A stretch of 64,000 bases of DNA from NCBI GenBank assembly GCA_014529385.2, contig CM043955.1:150425640-150489639 (forward strand), written 5' to 3'. This document shows positions 11,516-23,680 of the stretch, piece after piece (within the stretch, counting starts at the first letter, position 1; each line of letters starts with the position of its first letter). Made by a program: the position numbers and the translations under genes. The stretch is from Adiantum capillus-veneris (lineage: Eukaryota > Streptophyta > Polypodiopsida > Polypodiales > Pteridaceae). Below the pieces are notes generated by a model. That model did no database searches, was not told where the DNA came from, and saw only the letters and a list, made by a program, of their open reading frames with translations.

Positions 11516-11717
11516 AATCCAGTAGTCATGCACTTTGGAGATCTACTCGTACATCTTGTGTACCTGAGCACTTTGAGCCATGATTGGACTTTTCGCTAGT
11601 CATTGATTGCGGGGAGCCCACTTGCTACAAAGAGGCCATTCAAATGGACGATAGCGTGAAGTGGGAGGAGGCTATGCAATTTGAGTATAACTCGATTTTA
11701 GCAAATGAACTTGGGAA

Positions 11718-12160
11718 TTGACAGAGTTACCTGAGGGTAAAGAGGCATTGCCATGCAAATGGGTGTATAAAAAGAAGTATATCATAGATGATCCCGAGCC
11801 TAAGTATAAAGCTAGATTGGTTGTTAAAGGGTTTAAGCAAACGAAAGGCATGGATTTTGATGAAATCGTTTCTCCATTGGTGGTCAAGATGACTACATTG
11901 CATCTTGTGCTTGGTCTAGTAACCATCAAAGACATGAAATTTGTCCAAATGGATGTGAAGGTAGTGTTTCTTCATGGGGATCTTGAAGAGGATGTTTACA
12001 TGAAACAGCTAGAAGATTTTGCATAAAGCCTGAGAAGCCAACACGGCCAGACATTGCATATGAAGTGGGAGTGGTCAGCAGGTTTATGCCGAATCTAGGT
12101 AGAAAGCATTGGGAAGTAGTGAAGCACATCTTGAGATACATCAAGGGATTAGCTAGCAAG
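11718..12160 (+). pseudogene. copia reverse transcriptase, internally deleted
   Basis: ELPEGKEALPCKWVYKKKY, then KARLVVKGFKQTKGMDFDE, is the conserved start of the copia RT domain, and [18 protein letters not shown] includes the first catalytic Asp region. The frame stops at 12024-12026. The next copia-like piece (12045-12150: [15 protein letters not shown], then [14 protein letters not shown]) belongs to the end of RT, so roughly 200-250 residues, including the YVDD site, are missing. Similarity ends near 12165 where a different minus-strand relic begins. Confidence 0.75.
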
Positions 12161-12165
12161 TGCTT

Positions 12166-13642
12166 ATCCATCGTAGCGGAAGCGCAGCCTCCGAAGAATG
12201 TCAAAATCCCGCGGCATGATAGTAATGTCCCTAGAGTTAGAATGTTGTTTTTGGATTGCACGATGAAGTATCATGTATCCTCTTTCGTTATTGATGGATC
12301 CAGAGCTCTGTTCATGAGGGTAATGGTGACTCTCTCCAGCTTCTTGTTCTTCAGGAACTCGCACTCATCGAGCTTCAAAACAATCTTGAGAACCCCACCG
12401 CACTCCTCTTGACTTGATGTCAAACAAGTGAACTGCATACCTTTGCAATGCTTCAAGATCAACGAAGAGGTTGTTGTGCTCGTTAAACTATACCTCTCTG
12501 CCGCCCTTGCCTAAGAACGTTGCTTCAATATGGAATGGTGACCCAAGTTTATCAAACACCTCATTGTTTATGTGCCGGCGAGCAGCCTTTACATGTGATG
12601 GGTTTGGCAGCAATGATCCTTTCTGTAGTTTATTTTGAGACTTTTTAGCTAATGCTTTGAAGAGTGCTCTTTATCCCATCTGCGAGATGCCACTCTCATC
12701 AAGTATTGCTTGCACTTCCATTGGTTCCAACTGATTCTCATTCATGAAGGAGGTAAGGAACCTCCCTTTCAACTTACAATTTTTTTTCTGAGTTATCATC
12801 TCTTCAACTACTTCTTTTGGAACTAAACGGCTGTAATGCACTCCAGCATTGAAGCCTACACCGTTCGAGTTTGGATGTAGTAAAGACCTGCCAAAGAAGC
12901 ACCATGCGTTATGATCATGTATCGGAAAGTGTATCCATTTCTTAGTGAAGCACATTGAAGATACAAAGGCGGAAACAAACTTCAAGTTACCTTAAAGGTC
13001 GTATTTGTTTTTTCAAGCCACCACTACCAAATCTTCATGTTCTCAATGTTGCACAGATCTCGTTTTCTTTTCTGACTACCAAGCACGGTGTCTTTCTCTC
13101 GCAAGCTTGTGATCTTCTTTTCAAGGCCTTGGATTGTCTCTTTGTTTGATGAAATCTTCCGAGAGCATGCTTCATCAAGTTTCTTCAGCTGCATGTTCTC
13201 CATTGCCAGGAAGTTTCTTTGCCTTTCCGCATTCAATCCTCTCATTTCCAAATGTTCGGTGTATCCCAATAGCCCATCCTTGCCATCGCCTGTGAAATGT
13301 AAGAGGTTAGTGATATTAGCAAAGGGAGGTGGCACATTTGTCGTAGGATCCTTGGATAAATAGACCCATCGGTCCACAAATCCAAATGATGTTCTTTGTT
13401 TGTCCTTCTAAGTTCTTTCTCCCGTTGAGATAAGAAAGACTCCCTCCTACATTTCTGCAACGGTGCGTACTCTTGCAATACATCAACATGAAGATGATGT
13501 GTGTTCTTTGGGTAAGTGTTAAAGATGAAGGGGTTGAGGATTGCAAATTCAAATTGGTGTTTTCATCATAAAAAGAAGCGTTCTCCATTCCTAGAGTTGA
13601 TAGAGAAATAGGTAGACACTCAAAACTCATAAAATATCTCAA
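12166..13642 (-). pseudogene. unidentified decayed coding relic
   Basis: Minus-strand frames that can be followed across breaks: 13642 to about 13316, 13377 to 13024, 12985 to 12671, then on past a TAA at 12671-12673 to about 12390, then 12462 to 12271. Visible features are a charged, probably coiled-coil stretch (13090-13240, with LRE and KKI.SLREKD-like spacing), an aromatic segment KKWIHFPIHDHNAWCF, FGRSLLHPNSNG, and VKAARRHINNEVFDKLG. Sense similarity carried across several stops suggests an old gene or a transposon-encoded protein rather than chance. I do not recognise the family; no zinc finger, DDE or RT motif was seen. It abuts the broken copia RT at 12165. Confidence 0.45.
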
Positions 13643-13966
13643 GTTTTGGGAGGGAAGGCCATATTCTCAAGTTTAGAGTTGATAGAGTTCGTGTGGCTTA
13701 TGTTTCTGGAGGGAGTGCTTGTAAGCTGGCAGTTCAAATCATTAGTCATATGGTTAGTTGGATTCCTGACAAGAGAACAAAGGATAAGAATGATAAAGAT
13801 GGTGGCTACCTACCAAAGAATGTCATTTTGGATTTTTGTTGGTGCAAAAAAGTATCACATAAAATGCACAATTTAACATTTTCATTTTCTCTCTCTAAGC
13901 CGACGTGGAACTTCTTACAGGGCTCAAAAGTGAGTCCAACTTTCTCCTAATGAGAGCTGCCCCTTT

Positions 13967-13967
<1 letters not shown>

Positions 13968-14009
<42 letters not shown>
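13968..14009. repeat. poly-C tract, 42 bases
   Basis: An uninterrupted C run followed by TCCAA and a (CA)n tract at 14012-14041. Frames through it (proline runs, then HTHTHT) are artefacts of simple sequence. Confidence 0.97.
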
Positions 14010-14012
<3 letters not shown>

Positions 14013-14013
14013 A

Positions 14014-14040
<27 letters not shown>

Positions 14041-14044
<4 letters not shown>

Positions 14045-14077
14045 GTCACTTCATCTGCCTCTGATTGATACATCTAG

Positions 14078-14111
<34 letters not shown>

Positions 14112-15415
14112 ATACTTGAACTACTAATGTACTTGATGGATTTATAGTCCGGTGGGTGAGTACCTTGGATAATTACTTTTCCTCAATGGGCGATTCTAGA
14201 TCATGACATGCATAATGGAGTTGATGAATATAGTGTCTTGTGGTGTTCACCATGAATCTTCACCTTATAATCTCCTGTATGGATGTAATGATCGATGATT
14301 ACCATAAGTCTTTGTACTTATACTAAATCTCGTTGGTAATTATTGTGACTTGTGGGGGTTTGCCTCGAGTCTATACCTTGCAATTACCTTATAGGTTGAT
14401 TCTGAATGTATCCTAGATACTTCCTCTGGCTCATGCTACTTTCCTAGTAAGCAAGGTTTAGTGTGACCACTCCTTAACAATTCAACCCCTAAGGGTTGCA
14501 TGCATGTGTGTTATTCCCCTTAGTAAAACTGGTAATGGCTCCCGTTATGCTTCGCTCTTGGTGAGAATTGGGCGCTCTTTCTGATGTAGTGTTTAATGCA
14601 CTCCATCTTCCTCGCGATGGGTTCTTTCCCCCCTTTCACAAATTTGACATCCCACAGTACATATCCCTATCAAATGCTTGGCGTGATGGTGGTTGGATCA
14701 TTCAATTCCTTGGCCACTTTCAGCAACAAAACTTCTCTCCTTGACCTCTTGGCTACTGACGAGATGAGTTGACATTGCAAGGATGGTCCATATGTTTGCT
14801 GGCTCTTAAAGCATGGCATATTGGTGCATTGTCGGAGAAGAGATTGCCTCCTATGTTCTTCTACCTTCCTCTGTTATAAATAGAGGTGAGGGGCCCTACT
14901 TCCCTCACTTAGACTTGGGCTTACTTATTTTGGTTTGTCAATGGTCCATCCCTTACTTAGGCTTGAGCTGATGGTGTTTTTCTACCTTCAAGAGCATGGG
15001 AGAATGAATATAAATAATATAAGGGGTGATACTTTGCAAGTCATTGATTGCTGTGTACTTCATTCTTTAGGAGTTTTCTGATTTGGCTATAGCGTAACAG
15101 GTCATCTATAACTTTTTACAAGTGTTTCTAGTTTTAATAAAAAAACTAGGCTTGGCTCACTGCTTTTTTCAAGGATTAACAATGTTTTAGTTAATGAACT
15201 TGATCACATTTGGTGCATGACATTACTTGGGTGACCTTGATTTCTAGCATACTAATGTTTGGTTGAGCTGATTATACCTCAAGACGATGAGGTTGTAGGG
15301 AAACCTTGCAAAATTTTCCTCCTCACTTAACATCATAGTGCTTGATTTACTCTGTTAACTGCTTACACATTTTTTTATTACACTTTAAAGCTACCTTGAC
15401 ATCTTACTGTAAGAA
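14041..15415. repeat. direct repeat D, copy 1
   Basis: About 1.37 kb that aligns with 18420-19746 at an offset of about 4.38 kb. Shared landmarks include TTGCATGCATG near 14497, TTCTTTCCCCCCTTTCACAAATTTGACATC near 14620 and 18985 (read as adjacent shorter blocks), TATAAATA at 14875-14882, and TTCTACCTTCAAGAGCATG. It has a (CA)n expansion at 14080-14109 absent from copy 2. No protein frame is shared. The TATAAATA box and size would fit LTRs of one large element, but TG..CA ends, primer site and purine tract are not convincing. Confidence 0.8.
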
Positions 15416-16880
15416 GGGTATGGGTTTCAACTATTATTGAGGTGCCTTATGGTTAAAGAAAGGTTTAATTTTCCGGGCCCTTATGTTGTCATTTTACTAA
15501 AAATCTAAGTTTGGTTGCACTAGATCATGGCTTTTACTAAACATTATTAATGCTACTTACCTCATTGATTCTCATTTGGATTCTCAAAATACCAACTTGA
15601 TCTAGTTTTTTTGGAATAATTTTGGCTGGTCTTTTTTATTCAGCCATTAATAGTAGAAACACTTTTCTGATAACTTGGGTGTTAGTATATTAAGTTGGTA
15701 GCCGGTTCCACTTCTCATTGGCACTTAAAATGGTTTTTGGACTACACTTTTACAGTTGATTGGCTATACACGTGTATTTGTTTTGAGGGTAAAATCATAT
15801 TGCTACTTGCTCTGATAGTCTAATAGCTAGTATAAATAATTTGTACCTTAAAGACAAGGACCTAGATTATTTTGTAGCAAAGATATAATTTATTACTTTT
15901 GGAGAAGCTGTGAGGTTCCTAAAGGTTCTGTGCTCTTAGGTTTTAGCCTGATTTACATTCTCTGATTGATGGTTAGTCCTCATCAAGACAAGGGCTTATG
16001 CTCTCATTAGGTTTTTCTCATAATATTATAAGCTTAAGTCTCACCTATAGTTATGATCTGATGCTATTTTAGGCTTACTATTCTAAGCCTCACAATGTTT
16101 TGATTTGGTAATCCCATGAATTTTAACTTTGGCCTACGTACAATTATCTAGGGTTGCTATGCCCTTATCTTATGGTACTACTCATTCTGGTAGGTTACAT
16201 TCCCCGGACTGTGGCTTGTTCTAAAAATCTCAAATGGGGGTTTCTAAAAATGCTATGATCAACCTATTCTGATGCAGATATACATGATGTACTTAATGCA
16301 GATGTACATGATGTACTTGATGTGGAAAGGGCTGAGAATGAGCATGTCATAAAATCTAATATCTAACAAACCCAAATGATTTTATCCTATAACTGATCAC
16401 TTAATGTGGGAGAATAAACGGGAACAAGGGTTAGGATATAGACATCTGCTTATAGATCTATATCAACACGGGGCCAATGGTAAAGGGGCCCAAATGAGAG
16501 ATGGTATGTCAAAGAGAAAGGCTAACCAATGGAGCTTAAAGACCTTAGGGTTAGCTTCATTGAAGACTCCAATAGTTAAGTGTTAAAAGTCCTTTGACCT
16601 TAGGTAAGCTAGGGCATTGCTTGAGGTGGGAACCCGACCCAAGCTTGAGGTGCTTGTCATGCGTGATGACTGAGATGCTTGAAATGATTGATAATTGAGA
16701 TGCTTGAGGTAGTTCTCATGCTTGAGATGGTAGGGTAGTACTTGAGGTGGGAACCCAACCCAAGATTGAGGGGCTTAAGGGCCAAGCTTGTGGTGAGAAA
16801 TGGCCCAAGGTTGAGGGGCTTGAGATGTCACAAAAGTCAATGAAAATCCCTACAAGGAGGGGGAGAGCCATGCAAGAAGG
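15416..16880. other. spacer without recognised gene
   Basis: No sustained frame or known domain. A diverged short direct repeat (GAGGTGGGAACCC.ACCCAAG at about 16623 and 16744, spacing 121) and CTTGAG-rich phrases occupy 16610-16830. Confidence 0.6.
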
Positions 16881-17148
16881 GGGGGTTGGACAGGACACTG
16901 CCAACACTATCTACACTGACAGTCAGAGCACATTGGAAGTTGTTGCGAGGAACCCAGTTTTTCATGCTCGCACAAAGCACATTGAGGTGCATTACCACTA
17001 TGTCAGGGAGAGGCTCTCAACAAGAGAGATCAGCTTGGCTTATGTGCCAACATAGGACAACCTTGTAGATCTTTTCACAAAGGCATTGTCTCGTGAGAAG
17101 CTTGAAGCTTTCCGCAAAGCTTCGGGCTTACTCCCCTTTGTGGACTGA
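16880..17148 (+). pseudogene. family A copia RNase H tail, fragment
   Basis: Starts abruptly at GVGQDTANTIYTDSQS, about 90 codons before the end of family A pol, and runs to LLPFVD and a TGA at 17146-17148. Compared with the intact copy it has a 3-bp insertion (LEVVARNP for LAVARNP) and a TAG replacing CAG inside YVPTQDN. Only the last part of RNase H is present, so this is a 5'-truncated insertion or a deletion remnant; it is followed by polypurine tract and 3' LTR in the normal order. Confidence 0.85.
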
Positions 17149-17223
17149 TCATGTCCTCAGGGCATGTCACGACCCTTTACTCATGTGCCAGCTCTTGTTC
17201 ACCGCATCACTCCAGGGGGGATT

Positions 17224-17450
17224 TGTTACCATATACATGTGGTAGTGATGTGTGTGAACGCACTAGGACAGCCGGGGCATTTTTTTCCTCTTTAGGAGGT
17301 TTTTTTCCCCGAGCATTGTATATACGCCCATCACTCTAGGGCTATCTACCTTTCCATTGCACACTAAGTAACACACTCTCTATTGTGTGCCTTGAGCTTC
17401 CTTCGTCTTGTCCAAGCTATGTGCGTTTCTCTGCAACCCTAATTCCAACA
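17224..17450 (+). repeat. 3' LTR, family A copia
   Basis: 227 bp, TGTTACC...TTCCAACA, near-identical to the other family A LTRs, preceded by the CCAGGGGGGATT purine tract. Confidence 0.92.
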
Positions 17451-18419
17451 ATTGGTCTAATAATTTTCAAGTTTGACATGGATAACAACTGATAGGTTCT
17501 TTGACACCTGTTATAAGTAGCCAAGTCTAGCAGATCTGTTGAGTTGTCTATATGGATGCAAGTGAGAATTCTATCTTGGTTTAAAAAGTTTAGCATGTTG
17601 TAGTCCGACTCTAAAGATCTCTGCTGATTAAACCTGGATGACTTTCATAGCTCTATTACTTTTGTATAAGATCATTAGAATGCTGCCTCATTCTTATTAT
17701 GTTGTACAAAAATGAATCCAAGACTGAGTCATTTTTGTACAAATCATTATCCAACTATCTAAAGCCAATTGTCTTTTAGCTGTTATGTTCTTTTGTGCAT
17801 ATGTACTAAGCTTAATACAGTCCTCTTAGGCAACAGGGTGGACCGAGACGTTGGATTTAGATTATTCTTTGTCTATAGGCTTTGACGGACCCACTGTTTA
17901 TAATTCCTTGTTAGGTTGACAGGTGTTAGGTGGTCTTTCCTTGACTATAGATTGGGTTCCTACTCATAATCTTTTGACTCTACCAATTTTAGATTGCATG
18001 TTAATTCAAATTTACTCACCCATGCTTAATTAACTTAATTATTGCATTTTCAATAACATGCTACCTTTAAACAAAATGTACGTATGAGTGTTATCCATGA
18101 CCCTAAGAAACACACAAAAATCATGGAAAACATCCACTAAAGACTATGAACAACATCCACACTAATTTCTACGACTGACATAGCCTTAAAACTCCTACTA
18201 GAGTACAATCTTCTTTGAAGACATTATTGGATATTATGTTGATAAGACCCGCTTCACTTTCTTCAAGAGCACTATGATATTGTACATCTCTGCTATGCTT
18301 CAGACTTGAATGTTTTACTCTCATTGACTTGATGAGTCAGTAGGTCCATACTCGATGGTCTTACTACCTTAACACTGACTATGGTGCTTGGATAAGGGGT
18401 GTGCGCCTGCGAACACACA
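17451..18419. other. spacer without recognised gene
   Basis: No frame above 60 codons and no recognisable domain. It lies between the family A fragment and direct repeat D copy 2. Confidence 0.6.
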
Positions 18420-19746
18420 CTTGATCACTTTATCTGCCTGTGATTGATACATCTAGCTACACAGACAATTATACTTGCACTACTGATGTAGGTAATAGCT
18501 TTATTGTGTGGTGGGCGATTACCTTGGATAGTTACTTTTCCAAAATGGGTGATTCTAGCTCATGACATGCATAATGGAGCTCATGAATATAGTGTCTTGT
18601 GGTGCTCACCATGAATCTTTGCCTTATAATCTCCTCTATGGATGTAATGGTCGATAATTACCACAATTCTTTGTGCTTATACTAAATCATGTTGATGATT
18701 ATTTTGACTTGTGAGGGTCTACCTTGACTTTATACCTTGCAATTACCTTATAGGGTGATTCTAAATGTATCCTAGATACTTCCTCTGGATTATGATACTT
18801 TGCTAGTAAGAAAGGTTTAGTGTGATCACTCCCTTAACAATTTAACCCTTAAGGGTTGCATGCATGGTGTGTTATTTCCCTTAGTAAAATAGGTATTGGC
18901 TCCCATTATGATTCCCTCTTTGGCGAGAATCGGGCGCTCTTTCTAATGCAGTGTTTAATGCACTCTGTCCTCCTCATGATGGATTCTTTCCCCCCTTTCA
19001 CAAATTTGACATCAGAGAGTATGCATCTTCATCTGCTGCCTGGTGTGATGGTGGGTGGATGGGCACGTTGTTTGGATCATTCAATTCTTGGCCTCTTTCA
19101 GCAGCAAAACTTCTCTCCTTGCCCTCCTGGCTACTGACGGGATGAGTTGACATTGCGAGGATGATCCTTATGTTTGTTGGCTCTTAAAGTATTGCATATT
19201 GGTGCAGAGTTGGAGAAGAGCTTGCCTCCTATGTTCTTCTACCTTCGTCTATTATAAATACAAGTGAGTGGCCCTGCTTCCCTCATTTAGACTTGGCCTT
19301 ACTTGTTTTGGTTTTACAATGCTCCATCCCTCACTTGGGCTTAAAGTGCTGATGTTTTTCTACCTTCAAGAGCATGGTAGAATGAATATAGATAATACAA
19401 TGGGTGATACTTTGCGGGTCATTAATTGCAGTTAACTTCATTCTTTAGGAGTTTGCTGATTTGGCTACATCGTAACATGGCATCTATAACATTTTACAAG
19501 TGTTTCATTTAAAAGAAGACTAGGACTAGCTCACTGCTTTTCTAAAGGATTAACAATGTTTTAGCTAATGAACTTGATCACATAAGGTGCATGACATTAC
19601 TTGGATGGCCCTGATTTCTAGCATACTAATGTTTGGCTGAACCATTTGTACCTCAAGACAATGAGGTTGTAGGGAAAACTTGCGAATTTTTCCTCCTCAC
19701 TTAACATCATAGTGCTTGATTTACTCTCTTAACTGCTTACTGTAAG
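18420..19746. repeat. direct repeat D, copy 2
   Basis: Aligns with 14041-15415 as described there, with many substitutions, no (CA)n expansion and a gap of about 50 bases near its right end (between two CTTAC words). TATAAATA occurs at 19253-19260. A purine-rich GGATAAGGGG lies about 20 bases before its left end. Confidence 0.8.
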
Positions 19747-20427
19747 GTTTCCAGTTTCTGAAACCTTAGATATTGTACAAAGCTTGATCAAATTAACTTG
19801 GTTGTTAAGAAAACACTGTAGAATGATCCAACTATGGCTTATATTGGTATTTTTGGAACCGTAACTAGAGCTTTACTATGGTTAGAATTTTTCAGAACCA
19901 AATTCCGATAAAATCTGGGAAACTTACGGACTCTGAAAGGTTACACTATGAATTAAATTAGTTAAGTAAAATTGAATGGTTTCAGTAATTATCACTGCTA
20001 AAGACTTTTTATCCTAAGGTTCTAGAAATTGCAGATATTTCCAAGTTTAATCATTAAAAGTTAAGGAAAATAGTAGAAATTGACTCTGGAAGCTGGGGGG
20101 GGTTGTGTGGAACCTACCCAAGACAGATTTAGCAGCAAGTGGCGCTAGTTGGGAGCTGGGGGCTTGCTTGAGGTGCCAGGACCTGCCAGAAACAGCCCAA
20201 GGGCCTTGAAAAGCTTAAAAAAACCCCCCTTCTTCACAAAAGAAGACAGACTCGGAGCCTTGGCAAATTATCTCTCATCTAAAGGGACCGCTACTCAGAA
20301 ATCACTAGAGAGCAAAGCTCTAGTTGGTTAATCAACGATAATTAGCACTAACTCTTTTTAGTAGAACTATGTTAATCTATTTACACTTCTTAATTAATTG
20401 AAGATTAGACCTATTTATACTTTAAAA
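19747..20427. other. spacer without recognised gene
   Basis: No gene recognised. Composition becomes AT-rich from about 20330 into the tandem array. Confidence 0.55.
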
Positions 20428-20429
20428 TT

Positions 20430-22190
20430 CTCTCCTAATTCTAAATTCTCTGCTATTGATTATTGAGATTAAGCTTAGGAATACTAATATAATTAATTAT
20501 TATATTATATTAGGATTGAAATTACTCATTTTAACCATAAATCAATGATAATTATACTAATTAATTTTAGATTAAGATGAGATAATTATTAGAGCTGTGT
20601 TAGATTATCAATATGCTAGGAAAATTATCTTTTAATTTTTTGAGTAATTTATGTAATTATTAAGCAGAATTACACTGTTTTTAAGGGAAAGGTAAAGGGA
20701 AAAATAATCAAATTAATCCAAGAATATTTGAGATAATTATCAAAGGTAAAATAAATCTTTAAAAATCTGTGATAATTATCTTAACCTCAGATAACTAGTT
20801 TAACTAATTATCTCAGCAAAAAGCACCATTTTTAAAGAAAAATAAAAGGGACAAAATAGCAAACTAATCCAAACAGATTTGAGATAATTATAAGAGGTGA
20901 AAATTATCTTTAAAAACCCATGATAATTATCTCAACCTCAGATAATTAGTTTAACTAATTATCTCAACAGAAATACATTGGTTTTAAGGGAGAATAAAAA
21001 GGGGGAAATGGCAAACTAAGTCAAAAAGATTTGAGATAATTATCAAAGGTAAAACACATCTTAGGAAACCCATGATAATTATCTTAAACACAAATAGTTA
21101 GTCTAGCTAATTATCTTAGTAGAAAAACACTGTTTTTAAGAGAAAATTAAAGGGGGAAAATAGCAAATTACACTAAAAAGATTTGAGATAATTTTCTAAG
21201 GGAAATTACAACATTAGAGATCTGTGATAATTAGCTTAACCATATAAAGTTGATTAAGCTAATTATCATAGTTAAAAGACCCTATTTTTGAAAATAAATT
21301 AAAGAAAGAAATTGGTAAATCATGTTATATGATTACATGCTATTTATCAAAGTTAGAGTACATAATAAAAATGCCATGATAATTATTTCAAGGTTGAAAA
21401 ATGAGTATAGATATTTATTTGAGTCAAATTATGCTAATCTTAGATAAAAAGTAAAGGGGGAAATTAGTAAATCATGTTAGATGACTACGTGCTATTTTTG
21501 AGAGCTATATTTCATCATGAAAAAGTCGTGATAATTATGTCAAGGTTAGAAACTCAGTATAGATATTTATCTAAGTCAAATTATAGTAATCTTAGATAAA
21601 ATTTAAAAGGAAAAATTAGTAAATCATGTTATATGATTACATTCTATTTATCAGAGTTAGGTTACATGATAAAGAGGCCGTTATAAATGTCAAGATTAGA
21701 AAATTAGTTTAGATATTTATTTGAGTCAGATTGTACTAATTTTGGATAAAAAATAAAGGGAAGAATTAGTAAATCATGTTAGATGATTACATGCTATTCT
21801 TCAAAGCTATTATATCATGAAAAAGCCATGATAATTATGTCAAGGTTAGAAACTTAGCATAGATATTTATCTAAGTCAAATTATACTAATTCTAGTTGAA
21901 ATTTAAAGGGGAAAATTAGTAAATCATGTCATATGATTACATTTTATTTATCAGAGCTAGACTACATGATAAAGAGGCCGTTATAATTATGTCAAGGTTA
22001 AAAAAATTAGTATAGATATTTATCTAAGTCAAATTATACTAATTTTAGTTGAAAATTAAAGATAGAAATTAGATAATTGAGTTGTTAAAAGATAATTACC
22101 AGAGGTTAAAAATATTCTTATCTACTTTTGATAATTATACCATAGTTAATTAGTGATTTTAAGAAATTATAATTGACCAAAAGTCATATT
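20430..22190. repeat. AT-rich tandem array, unit about 152 bp
   Basis: Unit landmarks recur at near-constant spacing. GAGATAATT words occur at 20579, 20730, 20881, 21033 and 21185 (steps 151-152). The later half keeps the same register with a variant unit: AAATCATGTTA/C blocks with CATGT at 21321, 21473, 21625, 21775 and 21925 (steps 150-152). That gives about ten diverged copies. Many units carry the perfect 10-bp palindrome GATAATTATC or close variants, and ATTTATCTAAGTCAAATTA marks the later units. No protein frame is present. It looks like a decayed satellite or a transposon-internal tandem repeat. Confidence 0.9.
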
Positions 22191-22229
22191 TTTAACAAAA
22201 GATTAATTAAAATAAATAGACTTTGCTGT

Positions 22230-23680
22230 CAAAAGTTTTTAGGAAAATTATTTTCTAATGTGCACAAATGTGAAGTAGTATGCATGCTTAGAAACAAGTT
22301 TGCGGAGATGATGTCTCCCAAACACCAAGTAGAGCTTGTCACTCTATGATGGAAGATTGATAGGACTAATGTGAAAACTAGTCTTTTGGCACACCACACA
22401 TTTTGAAACATACCTACTTTCATGGTAGGCCAATAGAAGTACCTTTCTACTCCTCAAAGAGTAGGTTGAATGGCTCTATGCCCCGCGTAGGAAGGAGCAT
22501 GAGATTCATACATGACTTTCTCACGAAGGGAGTGGGTAACACATAGCCAGTGAAAGCAAAAGTGGCATTAGTGCAAATAAAGTAATGAATTAGTTGAATT
22601 AATTTTGTCAATAACCATCATGCAAGGTGAATGGTTATTCTTTCTTCCCCAATGCAAGGGCTGACATTATGTCTCTAAAGTTGGGCTCATTAGCATACTC
22701 ATCTATCATAGAAGATAGATCATTGTGAGTTGCTATAGACACCGCATTAACTCTTGGTTGTCGTCAAAGTACATTGGCCACTTGATTATTCTGACCAGCA
22801 ATGTGAGCAATACGAAAATAAAATTGTGAAAGAAAATATGCCCACCTCATTTGTTTGTCGGAAAGCTTGGTTTGCATCATGAAGTACTTGACACTTTGGT
22901 GGTCCCTAGTAGATAGTGCTTCCATGTAATTAGGGCATGTAGAACAGCTAAAAGCTCTTTTTTGTATATGCCCAAGACTTGTTCATCGGCATTGAGCCTT
23001 CGGCTCTCATTATGCTATGGCATGCCCTTCTTGAAGCAAAACTACTCCAAGGCAATCACCACAAGCATCACATTGGACCTCAAGTGGCTTTGCGAGATCT
23101 ATAAGCATAAGGACTGGTTGGGACGTAAGCTTCTCTTTGAGCTTGTCAAAAGCATTTTGCTCTTTAGCAGTCCATGAGTACTTAACGTTCTTTTTTGTTA
23201 AGTCATGTAATGGTCTCGCTATTTGAGAGAATTTGGCTATGAAGCGTCTATAGTATTCACACATACCAATATAGCTTCTTAGCTCATGTAGATTCCTTGG
23301 ATTAGGCCATGCTTTTATTACCTCCAACTTTGATGGATCCATACGGATGCCATCTTGAGAGATAATGTGACCTTAGTATTGAATCTCTTGAAGGAAAAAT
23401 TCATTCTTCTTTTAATTGATATAAAGCTTGTTCTCCCTCAAAGCTTGAAAAATCGCTTGGAGATGTTGCTTGTGTTCCTCCAAGGACTTGGACTAGATGA
23501 TGATATCATCAAAGAACACTCTAGGAAACTTGCGGTAGGGTCTAAATATTTTCTCCATCCAACGATTAAATGTGGCGGGTGCCTTAGTCAAGCCAAAAGG
23601 CATAAGTAGATATTCATAAAGACCAAACGTTGTACGCAATCTTTAGGATATCTTTGTTCACTATCCTTATTTGATGGTAG
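22230..23680 (-). pseudogene. gypsy RT end, RNase H and integrase zinc region (left part of split element)
   Basis: Minus-strand continuation of the gypsy pol beginning at 28857-29740. From 23680 leftward: a YHQIRI block, then FFDDIII (the RT metal-binding FxDD site, followed by a TAG), then the frame 23342-23010 with MDPSKLEVIKAWPNP, LRSYIGMCEYYRRFI and DACGDCLGVVL, the RT-to-RNase H junction. Further left are ELLAVLHAL.TWKHYL and an AHIAGQNNQVAN RNase H segment, then an AGHRAIQ-like integrase zinc-binding remnant near 22480. There are several stops and frameshifts, and similarity fades near 22230 where the AT-rich array begins. Confidence 0.85.
23676..23680. repeat. target-site duplication GGTAG (left)
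   Basis: GGTAG directly left of the LTR; the same five bases occur at 28857-28861 on the other side. This fixes both ends of the inserted element. Confidence 0.95.

Larger units (their letters stand above)
7230..12165 (+). mobile_element. decayed Ty1/copia element, 3'-truncated
   Basis: A primer site (7230-7241), a 2-kb leader, then gag, zinc knuckle, protease, integrase and RT fragments in the correct order on the plus strand. It has several in-frame stops and frameshifts, an internal deletion in RT after about 12025, and ends abruptly near 12165 where an unrelated minus-strand coding relic begins. No 3' LTR was found. The 5' LTR must end just before the primer site (a CA at 7226-7227), but without a partner its start cannot be placed; a TATAAT-like box lies near 7109. 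Confidence 0.8.

Noticed and set aside
20430-22190. CRISPR-like repeat array
   Set aside because: Whole 152-bp units repeat end to end with no unique spacers, and the sequence is eukaryotic.
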